DNA from: an uncultured Bacteroidales bacterium
GTDB lineage: Bacteria > Bacteroidota > Bacteroidia > Bacteroidales > UBA932
Length of the DNA: 8,403 nt
Direction: 5' to 3'
Assembly (NCBI GenBank): GCA_934678915.1
Contig: CAKUSF010000090.1
Span: 1 to 8,403, forward strand
Shown here: one piece after another, positions 1-5,507 of the stretch
Position numbering within the stretch: the stretch's first letter is position 1
Layout: each line of letters opens with the position of its first letter
The notes under the pieces: generated by a model
Seen by the model: only the letters and a program-made list of their open reading frames with translations
The model's database searches: none
Told to the model about the DNA's origin: nothing
Made by a program: the position numbers and the translations under genes

Positions 1-125
1 CGTGGATCATTGTGGCATGATGGCCAGACATAAGCCGCCACATAATAGGAATCATCTGGTGTCTGGGCATTGGCTGAGAAAGCAAAGATGCCTAGCAAAA
101 GCATGAAGAGGGATATCTTTTTCAT
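1..125 (-). CDS. N-terminus of exported GH99-like domain protein (runs off the left edge)
   Basis: Only the first 41 codons are inside the window. The ATG is the complement of 123-125. Residues 1-20 (MKKISLFMLLLGIFAFSANA) form a clean Sec signal peptide with a likely cleavage before Gln21, typical of Bacteroidota. The mature start, YYVAAYVWPSCHNDP, matches what I recall of the opening of Bacteroidota proteins annotated as glycoside hydrolase family 99-like / WbsX-type, which begin with a YY-AAYVWPSCH strand. The product is therefore probably a periplasmic or surface enzyme acting on glycans; the substrate cannot be told. It is divergent from the transglycosylase at 221 and has its own TAnnTTTG element at 145-152. 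The family call rests on about 15 residues. Confidence 0.65.
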   Translation of the reverse strand, partial: MKKISLFMLLLGIFAFSANAQTPDDSYYVAAYVWPSCHNDP

Positions 126-144
126 TTCAGTAATGGTTTGGTGA

Positions 145-152
145 CAAAGATA
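145..152 (-). promoter_or_regulatory. -7 promoter element TATCTTTG for the GH99-like gene
   Basis: Read on the minus strand, this is TATCTTTG, a perfect match to the Bacteroidota TAnnTTTG consensus. It lies 19 bases before the ATG at 125, so the mRNA leader would be about 12-16 bases. No clear TTG is found at the expected -33 position. Confidence 0.5.
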
Positions 153-195
153 GCTATTTTTAGCCTTTCTTCTTTCTCGAACCATGTCATTTCAC

Positions 196-203
196 TAAAT
201 TTG
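196..203 (+). promoter_or_regulatory. -7 promoter element TAAATTTG for the transglycosylase gene
   Basis: TAAATTTG matches TAnnTTTG exactly and ends 17 bases before the ATG at 221. The expected -33 TTG is absent (TTC near 173-175). The predicted leader is short (about 10-14 bases) and lacks a Shine-Dalgarno sequence. Confidence 0.45.
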
Positions 204-220
204 TCATATTCAGAAAACTC

Positions 221-1114
221 ATGAAGCAAATGAATCTTAAAAGAATATTTTCACTCACCGCGCTTGCTTTTGGAGCCGCTGTTATGATCTCGGCTCAAGT
301 ATATCCACAGGAAGAACTTCACTTTCGAGCACCTTCGGTTCCAAGGCAGATAATTTTCGCGGGGGACACAGTGCGGTTCGACAGGAGTGACCTTTACGAA
401 AGGATGGACAGGGAACTGATCTCGTTCACATACATGCATTCTAACTCTATCCTGATGCTCAAGAAGTCCGACCGCTATTTCAGGATTGTCGAACCTATAC
501 TCCGGCTTAACGGAATCCCGGAAGACTTGAAGTACCTCATGGCAATCGAAAGTAACCTCAACCCGAAGGCATATTCCTCGGCAGGGGCAGCGGGTCTCTG
601 GCAGTTCACAAAGACCACTGGCAAGGAATATGGTCTTGTCATTGATAGTGAGGTGGACGAGCGCTACAACATTGAGAAAGAGACGATAGCTGCTTGCAAA
701 TATCTCCGCAGGGCCTACGAGAAGTACGGGGATTGGATGACAGTCGCGGCTAGTTACAATGCCGGACAAGGAGGAATATCCCGTCGTCTTTCCGACCAAA
801 GACAGAAGTCAGCGATGGATCTTTGGCTAGTCGAGGAGACTTCCCGGTACATGTTCAGGGTCCTTTCAGCGAAGATGTTCTTCGAGAATCCTTCTGCTTT
901 CGGATTCAATGTAAAGGATTTCGAGAAGTACCCTTGCTATTCTCCAAAAGAAGTAGTGACAGTCAGCGGTTCAATTGCCAATCTGGTGGACTTCGCAGAG
1001 GAGCACGGTGTAAGCTATTACCAACTGAAAGAGGCCAATCTTTGGCTCCGGGACAACAAACTGCTCAACAAGGCTGGGCACACCTACAAGATTATCATTC
1101 CGAGTGGGAAATAG
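221..1114 (+). CDS. mltD-like: Membrane-bound lytic murein transglycosylase D-like protein (SLT domain)
   Basis: This enzyme is predicted to cleave the MurNAc-GlcNAc bond of peptidoglycan in the periplasm, forming 1,6-anhydroMurNAc. Residues 1-25 are a signal peptide with probable cleavage after ISA25, before Gln26; there is no lipobox Cys. Residues about 90-200 are a family 1 SLT domain. Glu110 in the AIESNLNP motif is the likely catalytic acid, followed by the GAAGLWQF motif (residues 122-129) and SYNAG (178-182). The tail (about 238-297) resembles a single degenerate LysM-like wall-binding unit (YYQLKEANLW, then YKIIIPSGK). At 297 residues it is shorter than E. coli MltD but usual for Bacteroidota homologues with one C-terminal module. 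A second in-frame ATG at 230 (residue 4) is an equally good start, because neither has a convincing ribosome binding site. It appears to be a single-gene unit. Confidence 0.88.
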   Translation: MKQMNLKRIFSLTALAFGAAVMISAQVYPQEELHFRAPSVPRQIIFAGDTVRFDRSDLYERMDRELISFTYMHSNSILMLKKSDRYFRIVEPILRLNGIPEDLKYLMAIESNLNPKAYSSAGAAGLWQFTKTTGKEYGLVIDSEVDERYNIEKETIAACKYLRRAYEKYGDWMTVAASYNAGQGGISRRLSDQRQKSAMDLWLVEETSRYMFRVLSAKMFFENPSAFGFNVKDFEKYPCYSPKEVVTVSGSIANLVDFAEEHGVSYYQLKEANLWLRDNKLLNKAGHTYKIIIPSGK

Positions 1115-1159
1115 TGACTGATGTCGGTGGCTTTTTCGCGATGTGACTTCGTGAGGTCT

Positions 1160-1270
1160 TTCCGGTCGAGGGTTCTGGTGGCAGGAGGGCTATGGCGGCC
1201 TACGCGCTTCGCGCGCCCTGTCCGGGAGAATGGCCGCCATAGCCCTCCTGCCACCAGAACAATTCCGGAA
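1160..1270. repeat. Long palindromic element: perfect 29-bp arms with a structured tip
   Basis: Positions 1172-1200 and 1232-1260 are exact reverse complements over 29 bases, separated by 31 bases. Outside them, TTCCGG (1160-1165) pairs with CCGGAA (1265-1270) across a small internal loop. The 31-base tip can form two further hairpins: CGCGC/GCGCG around TTC (1203-1215) and CCC/GGG (1216-1226). The whole would fold as a long stem crowned by two small stems. It could act as a strong RNA hairpin after the transglycosylase gene. No T-run follows, so a simple intrinsic terminator is unlikely. A REP/MITE-like mobile palindrome is the other reading. Confidence 0.85.
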
Positions 1271-1346
1271 TATTACTTCTTATTTTTAAGGTTAATTGTT
1301 GCCTTCACTCCCGGAAGCTGAACCCGACGGCAGCGTTTTCATCAAG

Positions 1347-1373
1347 AAATGACACCGCTGCGGTCATTTTTTT
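1347..1373 (+). terminator. Intrinsic terminator, plus strand
   Basis: AAATG-AC-ACCG, loop CTG, then CGGT-CATTT form a hairpin with a two-base bulge, followed by a run of T (1367-1373). It lies 230 bases after the transglycosylase stop, so any transcript reading through would include the long palindrome. Confidence 0.55.
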
Positions 1374-1404
1374 ACTCAACTGGAGCAAAATCACCTGTTT
1401 ATGC

Positions 1405-1461
1405 AACCGTCCGGTTGGTGAGCTTGTCGAACCATTAGGACGGTCTCTTCGACAAGCTCAG
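1405..1461 (+). repeat. REP-like palindromic repeat, copy A (57 bases)
   Basis: This copy matches 4553-4609 at 53 of 57 positions in the same orientation. It contains two competing inverted repeats: ACCGTCC (1406-1412) with GGACGGT (1438-1444), and the 13-base TGAGCTTGTCGAA (1419-1431) with its complement at 1448-1460. The TTCGACAAGCTCA core is a motif I know as a dispersed intergenic palindrome in many bacteria. Confidence 0.8.
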
Positions 1462-1486
1462 AAAAGGCTGGCCAACACCATTCACC

Positions 1487-1536
1487 TTGACACAAAAGAA
1501 GCCGCCCGGAAAAGGCGGCCTCAATAAGAGTGTCAA
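1487..1536 (-). terminator. Intrinsic terminator of the lipoprotein operon, minus strand
   Basis: The core stem GCCGCC (1501-1506) / GGCGGC (1514-1519) starts 24 bases after the lipoprotein stop when read on the minus strand, and is followed there by TTCTTTTGTG. An outer pair, TTGACAC (1487-1493) with GTGTCAA (1530-1536), can extend the structure. Confidence 0.7.
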
Positions 1537-1542
1537 TCAAAG

Positions 1543-4068
1543 TCAGATTTTCTTCTTCTGGACAATCCAAGTGCCAGGTTCTTCTGTGCTTTCTACCGAC
1601 TCATAGCCATCAGCGACCCAGTTGGCAGGCTTGCCATAGATATTGTCACCTGTGCTTGCCGCTGGGTTGAAGCCGATGAACATTCCTCCTTTGATGGTGA
1701 TCTTGCATCGTGCGATGTCAGGATCAGAACAGTTGATAAGGTACTTTGCACTACCGCCACTGCCTATTGCCGGACAGAATACTCCACCGTTGATTTCGAG
1801 CTCTGGCGCATCATATTGATCCATCGGCATAAGGTAGATTGCTGGACTGTCATTGCCGCTCGCGTCAGTTCCGGAGATGAATGTGCCGTTGTTGATCACC
1901 AGTTTACCGTCCCAGATTGTGATGGCTGAAGCGAAATCACTTGAATTTCCGCCCGTAATCTGGAGGTCGTTCTCATTTTCGCAGTCTATGGTGAGCGTTT
2001 GTCCCTTGCCATTGACTAGGATTGCCGCATCGCTGTCGGCACCACCGAAGATAGTCCCTTGTCCGGTGATGGTGTTTTTGCCACCATCCTGGCAGAAGTG
2101 CAGTACAGGGGATTTGCAGTCACCCTCTATATATGCACTATTAGATGCACCACCTAACAGAGTCAGGGTGAAATCCTTCTGGATCTTCAGCTGATTTCTG
2201 AGGGAGACATGATAATCGATGGTGACGGTACCGTATTTCTCGACAGTGGAGACCGCCTCGGTGAGTCTCGTCTCGTTGGTAACCACCTTGTAGGCGAGCG
2301 GTGTTTCGCCAGTAGACTCATAAGAATAGCCGTCTGCTGGCACATAAGGCTTCCCTGCATCGTCAGAATACATTCCACCCTTGATGTCAATATCAGCGTT
2401 CTCTATGTCAGGGTAGCCGCAATTAGAGTCCTTGTAGAACGTCTTGCATGGCACTTTCGTTTTGCCGTCAGCAACGTAGCCAACTCGCTCTCCGCCAGTG
2501 ACGCTGATTTCAGCATCGTTGACGGTAATCTGACCACCGCGGCTGAGGATGCCTACGCCATTCGTTATGTTGAATTTAGCGGCATTAATGGTGATCTTAT
2601 CCTTCCATGGGGAGTAAAGGCCGCAGGCTACAGCGTCTGCATCGACAACAGAGCCGTTGAATACAGGGACGTTACCCTTGCTGTCAGCACTGATGGTTAT
2701 CGTATTGCCTTTGTCTCTGGCTTCTTGGGTGCCTGCGTACTTTGGGCTGCCGTTACCGGCAATCACTGCGTTGTTAGTTGCGGTGAATGATCCACCGTTA
2801 ATGAAGATCTGGCATCCAGTTGCAGTGCTGGTGATGACTGCGCCCTGATCAGAGTTTACAGTACAATCGACAAGATAGACTCTTGCGCCTTTGGCCTGCG
2901 GGTCGAATTTGACACCGACATATTTGTTTGATTCCAAGGTTCCGTTCTTGAGCCTAACATCACCTTGCTTGACTATGATGGCGGATTCGTCTTCGTTTTC
3001 AGCAGTAATGCTATACCCGTTGAGATCAAGAATGATTTCTTTCCCTCTACTCATTGGGTTGGCTATCGTGAAGGAGCCTGTGACATCACCTGCCAAAGTG
3101 ATGGTTGACTGTTTTCCGTAATTCTCCGCTGCAGCGATTGCACCTTCGAGACTACTGAACTCCCTCCCGTCAAGAGTGGCAACAGTGGCAGCAGGAGTAG
3201 CATCACTCGTTCTGATGACAGAAGTTGAGTTCTTATTCACGTTGAAGTCTGTGAAAGTCTTCTTCAGAAGTTCAACAGATGTTCCATCTGCCTTGTTGGC
3301 CGTGATTGTAAGTTCCTTGCCACTTAGGTCAACCGGTGCGGTGGTGAAGAATGCCCGAAGATATTCTCCATTAACAAAGTCTAGACCACTACCTTTATCT
3401 GATCCGAGATTCAGAGTCAGAGAGGAAGATAATTTCTTACCATACTTCCCGTAATTGGATGTGGTCGCATCAAGTTTGCAGCTGCTTGTGAAGAGTTCGT
3501 CAGAGGTCGACAAGGTGATGGAAGTCACGCCTTCCATGTCTTCAGTGAGGAGATGCTCTACCACAATCCATGCTACCTGATTCTTGAGGTTGAACTCGAG
3601 GCTGTTGGAACCTTCTACCTTTTCAGCCTTCGCGCAGGCATAGTCGTAATACTTCAAGTGTGCAGTGCTGTTGTTTTCCGTCTGCCTCTGGCCCTCGAAA
3701 GTGACAGGAATACTTGTACTCTCTGTGGTAATGGTGAAGTTGTATGCTGGAATGAATGCATAGTAGTTGACATCATCCATGAGTTGGAATCCCTTGCTCT
3801 CAAGTTTTGAGGTTTCGGTCCCAGCTGACATGGTGCGCAGCAAGGCTGCGTCTGTGTTTCCGAATACTACAATGTTCTCGTACTTCGCCCAAGTGAACTT
3901 GAGGGCATCATTCTCCCAGCCCAAACTCTTAGTCTGGAGCGGCAGGGATGGTTGTTCGATGGTAGCGAATATGCCTTCGCCTTTAGACTCCTCAGTAGGT
4001 TCGAGGGTCGATGTACACCCTGTCAAAGCTGCCAATGCGCCAACTATAGCTAAATACTGTCTTTTCAT
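1543..4068 (-). CDS. Surface lipoprotein: fimbrillin-like N-terminus fused to two beta-solenoid modules
   Basis: The 841-residue product has a lipoprotein signal peptide with lipobox LTGC (Cys18). Cys18 is followed by Thr/Ser and acidic residues (E23, E26, E27), which suits outer-membrane or surface export in Bacteroidota. Residues about 30-290 look like the fimbrillin / Mfa-like fold (FEGQRQTENN, then LKYYDYACAKA, then LEFNLKNQVAWIVVEHL). From about 297 on it turns into parallel beta-helix repeats rich in I-T-I, NGG and GGxF turns. Two modules are visible (about 297-596 and 597-841), and each ends in a similar cap: IKGGMY...ADGYSYEST (562-586) and IKGGMF...ADGYESVES (792-827). No catalytic residues of a polysaccharide lyase stand out, so an adhesin or structural surface role is more likely than an enzyme. 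It is the second gene of an operon with the 47-residue peptide, 14 bases away, and ends at a terminator. Fold and surface location are inferred. Confidence 0.8.
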   Translation of the reverse strand: MKRQYLAIVGALAALTGCTSTLEPTEESKGEGIFATIEQPSLPLQTKSLGWENDALKFTWAKYENIVVFGNTDAALLRTMSAGTETSKLESKGFQLMDDVNYYAFIPAYNFTITTESTSIPVTFEGQRQTENNSTAHLKYYDYACAKAEKVEGSNSLEFNLKNQVAWIVVEHLLTEDMEGVTSITLSTSDELFTSSCKLDATTSNYGKYGKKLSSSLTLNLGSDKGSGLDFVNGEYLRAFFTTAPVDLSGKELTITANKADGTSVELLKKTFTDFNVNKNSTSVIRTSDATPAATVATLDGREFSSLEGAIAAAENYGKQSTITLAGDVTGSFTIANPMSRGKEIILDLNGYSITAENEDESAIIVKQGDVRLKNGTLESNKYVGVKFDPQAKGARVYLVDCTVNSDQGAVITSTATGCQIFINGGSFTATNNAVIAGNGSPKYAGTQEARDKGNTITISADSKGNVPVFNGSVVDADAVACGLYSPWKDKITINAAKFNITNGVGILSRGGQITVNDAEISVTGGERVGYVADGKTKVPCKTFYKDSNCGYPDIENADIDIKGGMYSDDAGKPYVPADGYSYESTGETPLAYKVVTNETRLTEAVSTVEKYGTVTIDYHVSLRNQLKIQKDFTLTLLGGASNSAYIEGDCKSPVLHFCQDGGKNTITGQGTIFGGADSDAAILVNGKGQTLTIDCENENDLQITGGNSSDFASAITIWDGKLVINNGTFISGTDASGNDSPAIYLMPMDQYDAPELEINGGVFCPAIGSGGSAKYLINCSDPDIARCKITIKGGMFIGFNPAASTGDNIYGKPANWVADGYESVESTEEPGTWIVQKKKI

Positions 4069-4082
4069 TTTGAATGCTGATA

Positions 4083-4226
4083 TTAATAGGATGGGTAATT
4101 AGGTTGATCAGGATTTTGTCCCGTAGTTTCACTACTTAAGCAAAGTACACTCGTTGGTGCGATAACGACCTGTTCTACATCAGGTTTCACATAGGGCAGT
4201 GTCTGTTGTTCTCTATTAGCCTTCAT
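4083..4226 (-). CDS. Small 47-residue peptide upstream of the lipoprotein
   Basis: The ORF runs from the ATG complementary to 4224-4226 to the TAA at 4083-4085. It begins MKANREQQTLPYVKPDVEQ and continues VVIAPTSVLCLSSETTG before a polar Asn/Pro/Tyr-rich tail ending PNYPSY. There is no signal peptide. The Y-x-K-P-x-V-E-x-V-x-I...V-L-C-x-S pattern resembles small Bacteroidota peptides that I recall being annotated as hypothetical proteins next to surface-protein or secretion genes. Their function is not known to me. Support for coding comes from the family-like pattern, the promoter-like sequence just upstream (4234-4265) and the 14-base gap to the lipoprotein ATG, which suggests co-transcription and perhaps translational coupling. 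It could instead be a leader peptide or a substrate for export or modification. Confidence 0.65.
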   Translation of the reverse strand: MKANREQQTLPYVKPDVEQVVIAPTSVLCLSSETTGQNPDQPNYPSY

Positions 4227-4233
4227 AAATTAA

Positions 4234-4265
4234 TAAACCTATACCAGCGGCTCCGGACCAGTCAA
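4234..4265 (-). promoter_or_regulatory. Putative promoter of the small peptide-lipoprotein operon
   Basis: On the minus strand, TTG (4265-4263), 21 bases, then TAGGTTTA (4241-4234) give a Bacteroidota-type promoter with one mismatch from TAnnTTTG (final A instead of G). The -7 element ends 7 bases before the ATG at 4226, so the leader would be only a few bases. Confidence 0.4.
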
Positions 4266-4390
4266 TTAATAGTAAATATCATAGGGCAGATAGAACAAAA
4301 CGTGGAGCCATATCCGCCAAAGGGTTCGTATTCAGTACTTTGCGAAGGGTTCCTGTCTGAACCGCAATTTTGGATCGCCTGTTGTATGTG

Positions 4391-4423
4391 CCCGCTTTCT
4401 TTGTTCTGTATCAAAAAAGCGGG
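4391..4423. repeat. Stable hairpin next to the AT microsatellite
   Basis: CCCGCTTT (4391-4398) pairs with AAAGCGGG (4416-4423). After a one-base bulge, TTTG (4400-4403) pairs with CAAA (4412-4415), closing an 8-base loop. No T-run follows on either strand, so it is not a classic terminator. Confidence 0.6.
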
Positions 4424-4428
4424 GACTA

Positions 4429-4449
4429 ATATATATATATATATATATA
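4429..4449. repeat. AT dinucleotide microsatellite, (AT)10A
   Basis: Twenty-one bases of uninterrupted alternating A and T lie about 200 bases upstream of the small peptide start. Such tracts are prone to slippage and easily melted. Confidence 0.95.
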
Positions 4450-4500
4450 ACCAAATATTTTTGAGGTTTTTGCGGTTTTCCGAGACGAAAAATGTCTTGG

Positions 4501-4701
4501 CATGTCGCTTCGACAGGCTCAGCGACCGAAGGACATGGCTCGAAAGACGCGAAACCGTCCGGTTGGTGAGCCTGTCGAACCATTAGGACGGTCACTTCGG
4601 CTAGCTCAGTGACCACAGGCTCAGTGGCTAGAAAATCAGTGGCCGGAAGTTCAGTGCACACGAGCGGTTGGTCACTAAGCTTGTAGATGTGTCGAAGTGA
4701 C
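4501..4701. repeat. Cluster of REP-like repeats, including 57-base copy B
   Basis: The best copy (4553-4609) matches copy A (1405-1461) at 53 of 57 bases. Just before it, TTCGACAGGCTCA (4509-4521) is the exact complement of TGAGCCTGTCGAA inside copy B (4567-4579), and CATGTC (4501-4506) pairs with GACATG (4532-4537). Further right are decayed versions: GTCACT...AGTGAC at 4591-4613, repeated CAGTGG/CAGTG words (4600-4655), and GTCACT (4671-4676) with AGTGAC (4696-4701) around a degenerate core. The pattern looks like serial insertion or duplication of one palindromic unit followed by decay. Confidence 0.75.
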
Positions 4702-4720
4702 TTAACTATTCATACACAAA

Positions 4721-4789
4721 GCAGCGAAAAATAAAAACCAAAATTTTGGTCCACCGTGCAAAATTTTGGTTTATCTTTTTTTTCGCTGC
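4721..4789. terminator. Bidirectional terminator between the HAD gene and the repeat cluster
   Basis: AAACCAAAATTTT (4735-4747) and AAAATTTTGGTTT (4760-4772) are exact 13-base complements around a 12-base loop. GCAGCGAAAA (4721-4730) pairs with TTTTCGCTGC (4780-4789) outside them. On the plus strand a T-run follows the inner stem (4775-4783); on the minus strand TTTTTATTTTT follows it. It begins 28 bases after the HAD stop, so it fits termination of that gene and insulates it from the other side. Confidence 0.8.
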
Positions 4790-4816
4790 CCTCATTGACA
4801 AAATGCCAAAACAACG

Positions 4817-5470
4817 TCACAACCAATTCAAATCCAATAGATTCGCGAAATCATCAATAATATAGTCCGCACCAGCGGTCCGGAGCTCTTCGCGGGAGGA
4901 ATTGCCATAGGTGACACCGCAGGTTTTGGCACCAACACCGCGGCCCATAAGGATGTCGAAAGGCATGTCACCGACAACCAAGGATCTCGATGCGCTGAAC
5001 CCCAACTTCTTCAAGGTCAGCAGGACCGGCTCCGGATCCGGCTTGGCTCTTTTCACGTCATCTGCACCAAGTACAAGGGATATTTCCTCGTCAAAACCGA
5101 AAGTCCTGACAAAATCCAAAAGAGAATGATTGGAACGGGAGGAGGCGATTGTCAGCACGAAACCTCTTCTGCGGAGTTCTTTCAAAGTCTCAGGGACATT
5201 AGGAAAAACCTTTGGAATAAGCAGTTTCTTGTTCTCCTCGAATATCTCCCTATAGGCCTCAGCGCATTCTTTAGCCTGATCTTCCGTCAACGATGGGAAC
5301 AAAGTCTTGAAGCTTTCACTCAAAGGAAGTCCGATTGTAGCTGCACAGGAATATTCATCAGCCACCGGCAGGCAAAGTTTCTCCATCGTCATCTGAAGGG
5401 TCCTGACGATGGTTTTTCTGGTATCGCAAAGGGTACCGTCAAAGTCTAGAATTATAAGTCCGTTGTTCAT
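4817..5470 (-). CDS. HAD superfamily hydrolase, phosphoglycolate phosphatase-like
   Basis: A 217-residue cytosolic phosphatase of HAD subfamily I. All four motifs are present: DFDGT with nucleophile Asp9 and acid/base Asp11; a Ser at about 110 in TIASS (motif II); Lys143 in AKPDPEP (motif III); and GDMPFD with Asp168 and Asp172 (motif IV), which bind magnesium. A helical cap (about 15-90) sits between motifs I and II, as in Gph, beta-phosphoglucomutase and related enzymes. The length is normal. The substrate cannot be read from sequence; phosphoglycolate or a sugar phosphate is typical. The ATG at 5470 is required, because motif I starts at residue 9. A strong promoter (5478-5507) ends only 7 bases upstream, giving a nearly leaderless mRNA. 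It appears to be transcribed alone. Confidence 0.9.
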   Translation of the reverse strand: MNNGLIILDFDGTLCDTRKTIVRTLQMTMEKLCLPVADEYSCAATIGLPLSESFKTLFPSLTEDQAKECAEAYREIFEENKKLLIPKVFPNVPETLKELRRRGFVLTIASSRSNHSLLDFVRTFGFDEEISLVLGADDVKRAKPDPEPVLLTLKKLGFSASRSLVVGDMPFDILMGRGVGAKTCGVTYGNSSREELRTAGADYIIDDFANLLDLNWL

Positions 5471-5477
5471 AACACGG

Positions 5478-5507
5478 CAAAATTAGCTCAAATTGTCGAG
5501 ATTTCAA
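5478..5507 (-). promoter_or_regulatory. Promoter of the HAD gene, TTG-N19-TAATTTTG
   Basis: Read on the minus strand, TTG (5507-5505) is followed after 19 bases by TAATTTTG (5485-5478). Both elements and the spacing match the Bacteroidota vegetative promoter. Only 7 bases separate it from the ATG, so transcription should start at or within about 5 bases of the start codon. The TTG overlaps the stop codon of the GH95 remnant. Confidence 0.7.

Larger units (their letters stand above)
1115..1542. other. Gene-free intergenic stretch rich in palindromes
   Basis: I see no credible gene here. In order it holds the long inverted repeat (1160-1270), a plus-strand terminator hairpin (1347-1373), a 57-base REP-like repeat (1405-1461) and the minus-strand terminator of the lipoprotein operon (1487-1536). 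Confidence 0.7.
4227..4816. other. Gene-free intergenic stretch with hairpins, AT microsatellite and repeat cluster
   Basis: I find no credible gene here. Apparent ORFs on both strands run through the AT tract and the repeats and look like no known protein. Contents: the operon promoter, a small hairpin at 4340-4367 (TTGC and GGTTC with GAACC and GCAA), a stronger hairpin at 4391-4423, (AT)10 at 4429-4449, the REP-like cluster 4501-4701 and the bidirectional terminator 4721-4789. Confidence 0.7.

Noticed and set aside
1121..1321. 66-residue plus-strand ORF after the transglycosylase
   Set aside because: It runs straight through both arms of the 29-bp palindrome, has no family resemblance and no initiation signal.
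1305..1367. 20-codon minus-strand ORF (MTAAVSFLDENAAVGFSFRE)
   Set aside because: The end looks protein-like, but the ORF overlaps the plus-strand terminator hairpin, is tiny and lacks upstream signals; chance or a trace of a lost gene cannot be separated.
1853..4102. Several plus-strand ORFs of 60-190 residues opposite the lipoprotein
   Set aside because: They are antisense shadows of a clearly coding 841-residue frame with a signal peptide and repeat structure.
4206..4661. Overlapping ORFs on both strands with IYIYIY stretches
   Set aside because: The peptide comes from translating the AT microsatellite and REP-like repeats; no promoter, domain or composition supports coding.
4911..5449. 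Two plus-strand ORFs opposite the HAD gene
   Set aside because: They are shadows of a frame with all four HAD motifs.
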